Shown one piece after another: positions 12,356-24,000 of a stretch of 64,000 nt of DNA. The position numbers and the translations under genes are program-made. Source of the DNA: Poecilobothrus nobilitatus (lineage: Eukaryota; Arthropoda; Insecta; Diptera; Dolichopodidae); contig OX352773.1 in the NCBI GenBank assembly GCA_947095535.1, forward strand, positions 268,514,515 to 268,578,514. The letters run 5' to 3'. The notes beneath the pieces are model-generated. The model was not told where the DNA came from. It saw nothing but the letters and a program-made list of their open reading frames with translations, and ran no database searches. Each line of letters begins with the position of its first letter. The stretch's first letter is position 1.

Positions 12356-13259
12356 TTTTTGGCCTAATGTTCGTACGGCCTAATCTACAAAAAACAACTC
12401 AAAGATATATAAATATAGGGTCTAAAAATGTTTTCATAAAACTTATCGTTTGTATCTAGGATAATGTTGGTCAATTCACTTGTAAGTCTATAAAAATATT
12501 AGAATTAACTTTCTGCTTCCGTTTGCTTAAATTTTAGTACAGTTTGCGATATCAACCAGTATACAGTTCTTCAAATAACAATGAATGTCGAAAATTTATG
12601 TTAAGATACAAATTACTAAGTACTCAAATTATTGCTAAAGTTGAATTGTTCCTATAAAACTTTCATTTAAGTCCAAAACATAGTGGTCTAATCAAGAAAA
12701 AAATTTTTCTTTTTATTTTATCCTTTTTTTTTTGCTACTAAATCCGTAATATTCAAAGAATTAAAAAGTTAATAATAATTAGTACATTGCAGCTTAAAAG
12801 TGGATAGAATATTATGTACTCGTATATGTTTTATTTTCTCTTAATGTTTTTACATTTTGATGTAATTTTGGATCATTTTTGTTATTTCGTTTTTATTTAT
12901 TTATTTCTTTTTTTTTATTTTGTTTTTAGCTGTTTCTTTTGAATGGGAGAACTTTTTAATTAAAAACTGAACTTTCATATTAAGAACTTTAATAATAATT
13001 CGTGATACAAAAAAGACATTTTTGTTTATTCCTGTTTATTTGTTTTGAAATTTAACAAAATATTTATTATTAATATTTTTAAATATGAATCAATAAGAAC
13101 CAAATAATCTGTATAAAAATAAAAGAAATCCAGTATTTTAATATTACCCATACTGCTAATTATTTTAAATGTGGAACCATATATGGAATTTTCCTATGAA
13201 TACCTGTTTTTAATGAAAATATCAATACAGAACTTACAGCACTTAGCTTCAATACATAT
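12356..13259. other. AT-rich spacer
   Basis: No gene or clear repeat seen. The sequence right of the RT relic (12356-12480) is slightly less AT-rich and may be more of the same element, but I could not read protein in it. Confidence 0.5.
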
Positions 13260-13389
13260 TTACTTTGTTTTCACCAATGAAAACGATTATACATAAACGA
13301 TAACGATACTAACAATTTTAAATACACGAAGAACTTGACAATCCTAATGACTTCTCCTAGTAGTGATCTAATATGTATAGCTCTCATTG

Positions 13390-13800
13390 TAATAACAAAC
13401 TTATTACCGGTGAACATCACACAAATTTTTAAAAATCCCGTGCTACCAGTGAACATTGCTGAATTTTCCAAGATTCTTAATCAATGTAATGTACTTTTTT
13501 CTTTAAAAGTGTTCACCGGTGAACATCACTCAAATGTTTCAAAATCATATGAACATAATGTTTCAAAATGAGCATACTAATAAACGTGCGTTAAATCCCA
13601 ATGTATCACCGATGAACACTTTTAAAGGTAAACACAAGTAGATTAAATTGATTAAGGATCTTGAAAAATTCAGCAATGTTCACCGGTGATACACGAGGGG
13701 CTCAACATAAGTTTATTTTTTATTTAGTTTAGTTTATTTTATTCAGTGGTAGCACAGAATTGTGAAACATTTGTGTGATGTTCACCAGTAATACACGTGG
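13390..13800. mobile_element. Foldback element with ACCGGTGAACAT arms
   Basis: The left arm (about 13403-13540) and right arm (about 13600-13795) are long imperfect inverted repeats. Left CACCGGTGAACATCACTCAA, GTGCTACCAGTGAACATTGC and CAAGATTCTTAATCAATGTA are mirrored at the right by the complements of CAATGTTCACCGGTGATACA, GATTAAGGATCTTG and GATGTTCACCAGTAATACAC. GTTCACCGGTGAAC near 13508-13522 is itself palindromic. The right arm has an extra ~60-bp T-rich insert. No transposase is encoded; the + and - frames at 13271-13571 are products of the repeat. A related, more decayed copy lies at 42690-42960. Confidence 0.6.
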
Positions 13801-14160
13801 GGCTCATCGTATTAAAAGCTGTTTATTATCTTGTCTTGTTATAAAAGAAGTAAATTTGTCTTAAATAAAATTAAACATAAGATGGAATATTAAAACAATA
13901 ATTACAATAAAAATGCTACCACATAACTTAAAAGTAATAAATGCTTTTCCATTCCAAATAGAATTCATCAAAACATAATTCGAAACTTAAGAACACCATC
14001 ATTATAATCCCTTAAAATTTCGAAGTCCTCATATTAAAACAGTAACATCAATAGCTCTTTAATAATAAAAGAAATAAAAATAAAACAAATTTTTTTTTCA
14101 TATTTTTTCCTACGTTTCACTCATTTTATAATTATTATTCGAATGAGTGAGTGTTGCATT
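13801..14160. other. AT-rich spacer
   Basis: No gene seen. A small hairpin, CACTCATT ... AATGAGTG, lies at about 14117-14152. Confidence 0.5.
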
Positions 14161-14560
14161 AAATGGAGCAATATGTGATTGTATTGTTGTGAACTCCTAT
14201 TCAATGCTTCAGGTAAAATTATACAGAACACAAATATAAAACAAGCAAAAAAGAAATATACAACAGTAGAAAATAACGACAACTCACTCACTCACAACAG
14301 TAGTAACGGCAGCAACAGTAACAAACAAACAGCAACAAGAAATAGCTACGCAACAGCAACAAAGTATAGCACATCAGGCACATTCATTAAACGGCACGTA
14401 CCACAAAATTACAAAAAAAAAAAAATAAAACAAAATATTTAAAATAAAAACAAAATTCTTGATTAAAAAGCTTTAAAAATGATCGTTTTTTAGTTAATTC
14501 AAGTTCAGTGTTTATACGGTGCGGTACACAATACACACCGCTCGTGAGGTATTTAAAATT
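14161..14560 (+). promoter_or_regulatory. CAA/CAG-rich stretch with initiator-like site (possible promoter/5' UTR region)
   Basis: 14260-14405 is unusually rich in CAACAG/CAACAA words (CAACAGTAGTAACGGCAGCA, then GCTACGCAACAGCAACAAAG), a composition common in dipteran 5' UTRs and regulatory DNA. Just downstream, GTTCAGTGTT (14503-14512) resembles the arthropod initiator TCAGT, followed by GGTGCGGTACACAATACACA. The downstream promoter element position is not convincing. The + frame 14179-14442 (87 codons, N/T/K-rich) has no recognisable domain. No coding exon could be linked to this site. Confidence 0.2.
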
Positions 14561-17139
14561 TATTTTGAAAATTTTTTTTTTTTAAATTTAGTTTTCTATA
14601 TTTGTTTTTCTTATTTGTTGTGCCCTAAAGTTTTTTCCCCTTTTGTTTTTTATTTTTTCTGTTTTAAAGTTAAAAAATTAAAGAACGTGAATTAGTGGTG
14701 TAAATGTCGTGTGCGTTCAACTATAAATAAATAATAGATCCATTAAAATTAAAGGAAGAATTAAAAAATTAATTATAAATTAAAATTACAAAATAAATAA
14801 AAAAAAAAAAATTATATAATAAGCAAATTTTATAACAAAAAAAAAAGTTTTAAAAGAAAAGTGAATGAAACAAATTTTTTTTTTAATAAAAAAAGTTTCG
14901 TAGTGAGTTTTTTTTAACGCGGTCAAAAAAAAAAAACTTTTTGTTTTGTGTTTTTTTTTTATATTAAATTTTTTTTGCAGATTTTGTGATGTTTTTCTAG
15001 TGTAACAAAAAAAGAGAATAAAAAAAGTTAAATATTTTAAAAGCTTCTTTTTTACCATATTTTTAAAAGAAAAGAAAAACAAAACAAAAAACAAATAATG
15101 ACGTGTAATAAATCCATCTAAACAGTAGCCCAATTTGTAGGTCTTTTTGATAGACCACCATAAGAAAAAAGTGAAAATAAGAAATTACAAAAAAAATTTA
15201 CTTTTTTAAAAGTAAAAAAAAAATGGAATTGAAATTTTAATAAAAAAAATTAAGATTGATTCTTGTGTATATTAAGATTGTATAATTACTGTTAAGTGTG
15301 TCGAGAAATTTTTTCTTATTTCTTCTTTAATATAAAATATTGAAAAGCAAAAAAATTTATTATATGTGTTAAAAAACAAACAAATTATTTACGGTGCATT
15401 AAAAATGCATCAGGATTTTATTTGTGGTTTTGCGGTTTTTTAATTATTTATATTTTTTGGTTTTCATCGCATTTGGTTTTTTTTTCTTCGTATTAATATG
15501 ACTAATAAAAGAAACTTTACTAAAAATTAATTTAAAGTGTCCAGATTGTTTTTTTTTCACTTATGTAGTCATTTTCGTATTATTAAACAAAAATTGAATT
15601 CCTGGATTTGAAAAAAAAAAATTTTTAATTCATTCGTTACAATAATTAAGGAAAATGAGCAACTAAAATTTTTAAAGATTTTTAGAGACTCAGGGATTTT
15701 AGTCACTTTAATTAATTTTTTTAAACGCAAAATGTGCCTAGTGTGTAGTTCTATTAAGTGAATTATGCTTAGATTTGCAGCAGAAAATTTTTCTTAAATT
15801 TTTGAACATCAAACATTGGTTCTTAGACCTAAATTACTAGATAATAGTAGATATTACTACCGTCTTCTAAGTTCTATAGTTTAGAATTGCTCTTATAGAT
15901 ATTCTTAGATATTGTTAGGATAGGTTTAACCATTTTCGCGCCTAATTAAAAAGATTTATTGAATTTTTATCGTATTCATATAAATAATTGAATTTTTTTA
16001 TACAATGTTTTAGTTTTGAATTAATTAAGCATTTAAGTAATAAAAATATCTGTTTTTTTTTTTTCATTAGTGATCAACAAATAACAAATAACACAAGTCT
16101 AATGAAACAATGTAAGAAATTAATTGGAATTTGAGGTTAAAATGAATTTGATTTGTTGTTTTTTCTTTTATTCTGAACTTGTATCTAATTTTAAATAGAT
16201 TTTTTTAATTGATTCAATAGTTTTCTAGAAAATTGTGGATTTAAGATATTTATTTAGTGCTCTGTTTTTTAAGATTTTTTCTTGACAAGAAATTTTAGAT
16301 ATGTGTGATATGTGGTGTTATATGCTTTGTAAATTAAAGTATTAAAACGACCTCATTTTTTTTTAACTATTCAATAATTAATGGAAAATTCTAAACAGTA
16401 TTTTCTTTCTTTTTACAAATCAATATTGAAAATATTGTTAAGTTCATATTTCAGAAAATAAATAAAATGTTTTGCAGAATCAAAGGGTCACTGTCAACTG
16501 AATCCAGTACTTCATGGTTAAATAACGTAACTTTTGTTTTTGCATTTATATTCATTTTGTATTCATTTTCTTCTGTTATTGTGAATTTAAGTTGACAAAT
16601 TACAAATTGATTTTTAGCAAGAAAAAAACATTTTTTTTTTTAATTATTTTTAAATATGTTATGAACAAAACAAAATAATTACATAAAAAACAAAAAAAAA
16701 ATAAGTACGTAAATACATCATTAAAAAAATCTGTTATATTAATTTCCATGTATAATAGCAATTCGGTACCTTACAAGAAAATGACAGTTCAAAAAAACCA
16801 TCAATTTCACCTATACTGTTAATATGAAAAAAAAAAAAAATGCTTTAAGTAGAGTTGGGTCAATGTTTTTTTTTGAATTAATTGTTTTTTATAAAATTGA
16901 TTTTGCTATTAAATAAAAATATTATATTTAATTAAATTTGAACCAGACTACACTTTAATGCAATCCATTTTATTACAATTCAATGTTTCAATTATTTTAA
17001 TTTTAATCCATTTCATTGTGATTTTTATACAAAATATTTACATATATACATATATATGTTATTGTTATGGCATGTAAATGGTTATATTATAATGGTTTTG
17101 TTATAAGTATATGTAAAATAATATTTTTATATAAGTATT
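14561..17139. other. AT-rich non-coding stretch
   Basis: Poly-A and poly-T runs dominate. The minus frame 14786-15133 is a run of F/K/I codons in homopolymer DNA, not a gene. TTTTCGCGCC at 15934-15943 is E2F/DREF-like but isolated. Confidence 0.55.
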
Positions 17140-17700
17140 TATTGGTTGGTTGGTAAAAGTTGCTCCGGTTTCGTCGGTCGTGACAAACACCAGCAAGTAG
17201 CCCTATAGCTTTGCTACCAATTTCGTGACCTTAAAATAAGGTTATATTGATTTAATTTTAGATTCATTTCACGGCTTTCAGGAACCTTACTATTTCTGTA
17301 GGTTGCTTAACTGCTAGATCGCTAAGATCATTGAATTCTACTCTTCTAGCTCTAACCTGCGCTGGGTATTTACAGGTAAAGTGAATAATGGTTTCTTTCT
17401 CATTCTCTTCAACATAACTGCGTCAAGATAGATTGAATGGGAAACCTAGTCTGGCCGCATGTTTGCCAATTGGCCACTACTTCGAAAACCGCAACTGTTG
17501 TTGTAGCTATATTCCGCCGCGAGAGCTTCATTAGGATGACTGTTATTTTATTATCGTACGATGGCCAGATTTTCTTGATTGTACGGCATGAGGTTTATTC
17601 CTTCCACTTTTTATTCGCTATAGGAATAAAAAGTGGTGGAAGATATCTTTTTAAAGCCGCGGGGAGTCCACCTGTTCTTCCAGCGACACATGCATGCTGT
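17140..17700 (-). pseudogene. Dead 3' end of a non-LTR retrotransposon (end of RNase H plus C-terminal zinc knuckle and 3' UTR)
   Basis: On the minus strand TIKKIWPSYDNKITVILMKL begins the region and, after a frameshift near 17465, HAARLGFPFNLS, a stop, then RSYVEENEKETIIHFTCKYP and AQVRARRVEF follow to a terminal TGA (17264-17266). This matches the non-LTR ORF2 tail: post-RNase H linker, G-x-HAARLG, and a CxxCxEExET-H-C-CPA knuckle. The first Cys has become a stop and the second a Tyr, while the His and third Cys remain. The following ~120 bp ends in an ACCAACCAACCAAT tail typical of a tandem-repeat 3' end. A 5'-truncated, inactive insertion. Confidence 0.75.
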
Positions 17701-20700
17701 TATATATATAAAATAATTATATTTATAGTAGAATGGAGAAATTTGAAATAAAAAAAATTGTTTGATAGAAAAATTTGAAATTCAATTAAAAATATTAAAA
17801 TTTTTAACTAAAATAGTTAATTAACATTTCGTTTTGTATGTATTATGTATGTATAATATAAACGTTTAATATTAAATATAATGCTATACATCTAATTTAT
17901 TTGCATTTTTCTCAAACGTTAATCTAAATTTCTATATTAATCGTAAATTCATAATAAAACATGAATTAAGTATATGTATATAATAAGTATATATGTATAT
18001 ATTATCTCCATTCTAATATATTCAAAAATTATTATATTAGAATATTTATTAAGTACAGATAAAGCAATATAAAGTATAAATTTTTATTTGAAAACTAAGA
18101 AAGCTTTAAAGCTTCAGTCTAGAATATTATTTAAAGTGTTTAAAACTCGTATATTTAGTTAACAATAATTAAATAGCATGACTTTAAATAAATTTGTATA
18201 TAATATTATATTTTAGATATATATATATATATATACTTATTTTGTTATAGCCATTTATATTTACTTAATTGTTAATTAAATCTTACAGCATTCATATATT
18301 AATTAATTTTTAATAATAGCGATGTTTATTTATTATTAATACTTTTTAATTTTTTTTTTTTTTTTTTATTAAAAGATATTTTATTCTATCAAGGTTTTTA
18401 GTCCCATATTGTAATTGATTCAGTCTCAAAATAGCTTTGTAAATTTTTAAAATTTTTTGCGTTATCAAATTTATAGATCGTTTGTTCTAAACTGTTTTGG
18501 TCTGTTAACATTTTATTCAGATAGAATCTTAAATTTTATTATTTTTTTTTTAAATGACGTAATTATAGTACCAATTGATTAAATTATTAATTCTTTAAAT
18601 ATTATAAAAATTGAAATGTTAAAATGAAAAATGTTTTATCAGAAAATAAAAATATCTTATATAAATTAAATAAAAAATTTATAATATTAGAGTTTTAATC
18701 AATCAATATTATAATAACGTAATTTATATAAAAATATAGTTTAGAATATCCGTCTTATTAGATTTTCCTTTCAACTAAATATTTAATTAACTAGTGAAAA
18801 CTTAATCTAACTATAACAAGTCATTGTTTTATAAAAAAAAAATTATTAGATATAACGAACTAGCTTAATTATAGTAATAATAAAATTTATTATATCTAAT
18901 ATAAAAATTCTAGTTCAAGAAAAAAGGTTAAAGTTCCGAAAAGAGGTCATGCCCCATTTTCTTCTAGGTTTACTGTAAGATACTTCAGATCATATGAGAA
19001 TATTCTATCCCATTTGACGATGACGTTATTAAGAGTCCTTCGAAAATTTAGGAGGCAATATTCTTAAAGAACCGTTCCACCTTCATTTAGGGAAATGTGA
19101 ACGCCTGACATGGCCTAAATGAAAATGAATTTGCTTCAAAAATGTCTTCAAGTATTTACAGAGGATATATCTTAGAAGTTAAAATACAGAATGTTTTAGA
19201 AGAATGTCTTAGAAGTTAAAATACAGATTTAAAACAAAAACTACTAAAATAATATTTTTGTTTTTGAATAAAGTTTATTTACTTAAATGTAACCGTATTT
19301 TTATTCTCTTTCCAAAATGATCCAAATAGATTCACTTTTTGTATTATTAGTGTTTTGTATATACTTAAACATTATTGGTTAACGAATAGGATATAAACGG
19401 GACAACGATATTATCTTGAATGGACATAATTTTGAATTTTTTATTTCTAAAATCTTTTTGTTTCAATATCTTGAATGAAAAAATCTATAATTTTATACTC
19501 AAATATCCACATTTTTTTCTAAAAAAAACGATTATATCCGTTTTTTTCATTATAAAAATGTTTATACATGCTGATTTGTTCAATGATTACGAATTAATGT
19601 TTATTGACCTTCACGTGAAAAATATTGTATATGCCACATATTTTTAAGAAAATTATTTTTCAGCCATTTTCATCAGATATAGATTTTAATAACTGAAAAA
19701 CTATACCAGGTAGAAGAATTGTAAAATTGTAAAATTGTTAAACCACCCTCTACCCTATATCTACCATGAACTCACTAAAAATCTGGAAACATTTTTAAAT
19801 TAAATATTCGGGGCTTTTATTTAAGCTTTATCAAGTTTTCATATGAAAAAATATCAACAAATAGTTTTTGTTTATAGTTTTTGGCTATAGTTTTTTTAAA
19901 AAAAACCGAGCTTGACCTATTTGTGGAACTTTATCCAAAAAAGTATTCTTGAAATTAAAATTAGACATTTATTTGTTTTCAGAACATCCCAATTAATTTC
20001 AGTACTTATAAGAATTTCATAATATGGTTAAATCCAATATACACATTTATAAATAAATTCGGTACTATAATTATCTATATATAATTTAATTCAAATTTTA
20101 CTTTATCTAATCTATTTTTTCAGAATAATAATAAAAATATTTTGTTTACTTTATTTGTTTTAATTAGAAAATTTGCCTTTTATTTCTAATTATTAGTGAC
20201 ATGGTTACAGAACCTTAATATGATATGATAAACAGCCACATGCATTACATGACGGCGTCAATCTACAGGGGCGCTATTCTTTCTCAATTTAAATAATTAT
20301 GTATATGTTGTATACAGTATAGGTATAAATCGTACCAGTTTAATTTTTCGAAATCAATTATTGCAATCTAGATTTCGAATCAGAATATAATTTTATGATA
20401 AACATGAACAACTTGGGGTTTTTATTTTTTTCCTTTAATTTTAAATAATATAAAATTTTCCAGTTCTTAATAATCAAACAGGTAAAAATTATGATAATAC
20501 TGAGCCACTGAAATTATGATAATACTGTATTCGAATTTATTAGAATATATATTTATTTTTAATCGTAACTATTACTTTACGAATACTTTTGACTCTTCCC
20601 GTTTCTGTTTCAAGACGTGCTGCAAGATCGTTTTCAAAATTAAAAATAATTAAAAAGTATTTTACAAGTATTTTACAAGTATTTTAAGAGATCAAATATT

Positions 20701-20832
20701 CCTCAAAAGCGATTGATAAGGACTATCAATAATATGGTTTGGAGCTGATATTTACGTATTTGCCTATAGAGATCAATGAAATAATTGAAGAATTTGCTAA
20801 AAAAGTAAAAAGTAAAAGTTTTTTATAAAATA
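17701..20832. other. AT-rich non-coding stretch with an unclassified less AT-rich island
   Basis: No gene supported. 18930-19150 is distinctly less AT-rich but shows no consistent reading frame or known motif. Nearby, TCTTAGAAGTTAAAATACAG occurs twice (about 19169 and 19207). A short tandem of TATTTTACAAG lies near 20660-20690. The + frame 19420-19647 looks like chance. Confidence 0.5.
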
Positions 20833-20840
20833 TTATTAAA
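20833..20840. repeat. Target-site duplication, left copy (TTATTAAA)
   Basis: TTATTAAA at 20833-20840 is repeated at 21047-21054, immediately outside the SINE on the other side. The word is AT-rich, so chance contributes, but its position at both exact ends supports retroposition. Confidence 0.55.
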
Positions 20841-21046
20841 TTTTTTTTTTTTTTAATGCATTTCTCTGCCACATAAACGTGGACAGGAAATTACACAGCT
20901 TTACGTGTTCAGGCGTGGCTGTAAATATTGTAAGGAGGAATAACGTAAGGAGATCTTACGACGTGTGTGGGATTCGAATCCACACTCCCTCGGTGTTTAC
21001 AGCGAATTTTATACGCTCTTATACCCACTAGGCCACCGAGGCCCCT
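20841..21046 (-). mobile_element. tRNA-derived SINE, family 1
   Basis: On the minus strand: GGGCCTCGGTGGCCTAGTGG head with A-box-like GGCCTAGTGGGTATAAGAGC and B-box GGATTCGAATCC, then a CACACACGTCGTAAGA body. The tail contains TTTCCTGTCCACGTTTATGT and GGCAGAGAAATGCATT and ends in a poly-A run. Shares head, body and tail with the copy at 45207-45398 but in the opposite orientation. Pol III-transcribed SINEs depend on a LINE for retroposition. An internal CCTCGGTG/CACCGAGG pair could form a stem unlike a normal tRNA D-arm. It encodes no protein. Confidence 0.8.
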
Positions 21047-21054
21047 TTATTAAA

Positions 21055-24000
21055 ATGAAACATTTTGTACCTTTATATTTATTTACTTATCTCCCACTAT
21101 ATATCCTTTAAATAGTCAGTATCATATTTTTTATGTATAAGTACTATTAATATTTGATTCAAACAAAAAGGATGTTTAAAAAAATTCTCGTATAGGACGC
21201 ATAGAGAGTTAGAGACGTCGCGCATTTGCAATTAGTTATTTTCTACACACTATTTAATTCCATTTATTTTGATTAATTTTAGAAAATTTAATTTATAATT
21301 AAGAAAAATATTCAAATTCAACAAAGATTTTATTTATATAATTGTATATAATAAAAAAAGAAATAAAAAATAATAAATAATGTTAGATAATATTTAAATT
21401 AATAATATACTTATTCAACCTTAATGACTTTAGTAGCTGAAGGTTTTAATTATATTGCATAATATTAATATTAAATTGCATAATATTAAACATATAAAAA
21501 TATAATTAGAATACTTTAAATAATAAACTATAATAAGCGGCTACTTGTACAAAAATGACTACATGTAAACCTATAGAATATAAACCAGATAATATTTACG
21601 CAGAAAATTTGAAATATGCAATGTCCTTATCGGCCATGAATAAATTTATAAAAAGAAACAATAGTTGGAACATATTTATTAATTAGTATTAAGTATTAAG
21701 ATACATTGCTTTTTAATTAGATCAACCAGGTTAGATCAGGTTAAGTTTTTATCATAATACATTTTTGGTACCTATACATAAAATAATTAATTTCAAAGCA
21801 TTAATAAATAAAAGTTTATTAATAATAATAATAATAATAAAAAAAATTATCTAAAAATTATAAATCGTAGAAAAATCTTATAAATTTTTCATCCCTTTCA
21901 ATAAAAAATAGAGTTTAGAATTTTCTGAGATCTTTACGTAAATTATAGTATAGGTATAAAAAAAAACCAATAATTTGCTATTATTCATGCTTGTCAAAAG
22001 AATTTACAATTATATATTCGTTAAGTATAATAATATATATACATATGTGACATACTTATGTATAAGTATATATATGTATTGTATGACAACAAATAATGCA
22101 AAAAAATTTTAAGCTTAATGTAAAAAAAAAATATATCTGTATTAAATTTTATTTTATTCCATAGATATTTAATTAAGAAGTGGTATTTTTTTTTTTTTTA
22201 AATGATTTAATTAATTTTTGTTTTTTAATTATTTATATTTTCAATTGATAAGAAAATTTTTTTACGGTTTTTTTTTTTTTTTTTGTCATTTAATTCGCTA
22301 TAAAAAAGATCAATATTTTTTTTCCAAGCTTAGAATCTATTCTTCTCTATATATTTAGGTTTATTTTTTAAAATTTAAATTTTTAGTACATATATATGTA
22401 TATATTATTATAAAAAATTTAAATATATTTTTGAGAATTAAAAGATAAAATATGTATTGTAAAACATTGTGAAATATTTGAACCTGAAATAACAACATGA
22501 AAATTTTTTTTATGAATGTAAGATTATTTTTAATTTAGCTTTTAATGTTTAAAAAATATTTCGTGATTCAAAAACTTTTTATATATATATAAAATTTAAG
22601 TTACCTATTTAAATAACAAAATTTAAATAAACAAAAATTTTAATATGGTATTTCAATGTTTTATTTTCGTTTATTATATTTATATGTTTCATAAGTTGAT
22701 TTGTTTTTTTTTTTTTTTTTTGAGTATAGTATGAATACTGAGTATTTTTCTTGTTATTGAAGTTGTCTTGACATTATAACACTAGTTATAGAGATAATTA
22801 TATGTATACAGTATATTTAATGCTTCACTCAGTTTTTTTTTAACAGGAGTTAAAATGGGAATCTTCGAAAAACGCTGAAGAGGAGTGTTACAAGCACAAT
22901 TCCTCTACAAACATATGGTAATTTAACACCCTAAACACTAGTTTCCTTTTTGACCAAACAATATATGTTATTCGACCATTAGTACTATTATACTGTTTGG
23001 GTAAGGGCGAAGATTTTACTATAGACTAAAAATAGATTTAAAGTTTGCAGGAATATGATTAATGAAGGTGTTGACATTCTGCTTAAACTTACGTAAATAG
23101 AAAATAAGATGGGAGATAAAATAAACACATAAGGTGGGTTTTACATTCACGATATTCAAGTTACAGTTGAATCGGGGGGAATATGACTTTATTCTAATTT
23201 AAAATCTAATAAAATTTATTTAATTCTGGAAATGTTTACTGTTAAATAAAAATTAAATTAAAAAATAAATTAATAAATTTATCCAAAATAGAATAATAGA
23301 ATTATTTAAATTAGCTGTAGATGAAAAATTAAGTAATAATAAAACGTGCTAGAAAATTATTTTTTTGGAGATCTATTCAAATTAATTTCTATTCAATTTT
23401 ATACTTCCGTAAAAATTTTCTATCTTATATTTTTTGAAAATGTCCAATTTTTTTTTTTTTTTTTTGTAAAATAGCCTTAAATTTAAATAACCCACTAACG
23501 AAACATGCTACATACAATGTCCAATATAATATTGTACAAAGTGAAAATTTTTTGTTTTATTATATTTCCAAATATTGGGTGTCGTTAGAACATAAAATAT
23601 TCCCAAATTTTATTTTTTATATCGTTTTTATTTTCTTTTTGTGTTAATTAAAATTTATTTATTTTGTTTTTTCTTTTTTTGTAAAAGTTTTTAAATTTCT
23701 TATATTGTATTTTATTTTTTGTATCATTTTTTTTTGTTTCTGTTTTATTTTTCCAATAAAAAATTTTTTAACACTGTGTTTTAGTGAATTAATTTTTCTT
23801 TTTATTGATAATCATTAGAATCTGTTCTATACATTAAATAGAATGTTTTATTAATATTAATCAAATATGTTTTTTACTTAGAAAATTTTTTAAATGTCTG
23901 TTTTTTTTTTATAATTTGGAAGAGGCCATAAAAAATTCTGATTTTTATTGTTTTAAAAACAAACTAAAAAAAAACCGAACATTATTCATGCAAGCTACTA

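Noticed and set aside
14179..14442. 87-codon plus-strand ORF in the CAA-rich stretch
   Set aside because: N/T/K/S-rich translation of simple sequence; better explained as UTR or regulatory DNA.
14786..15133. 115-codon minus-strand ORF
   Set aside because: Composition is almost only F, K, L and I, generated by poly-A/poly-T runs. No motif, and no start context or splice signals.
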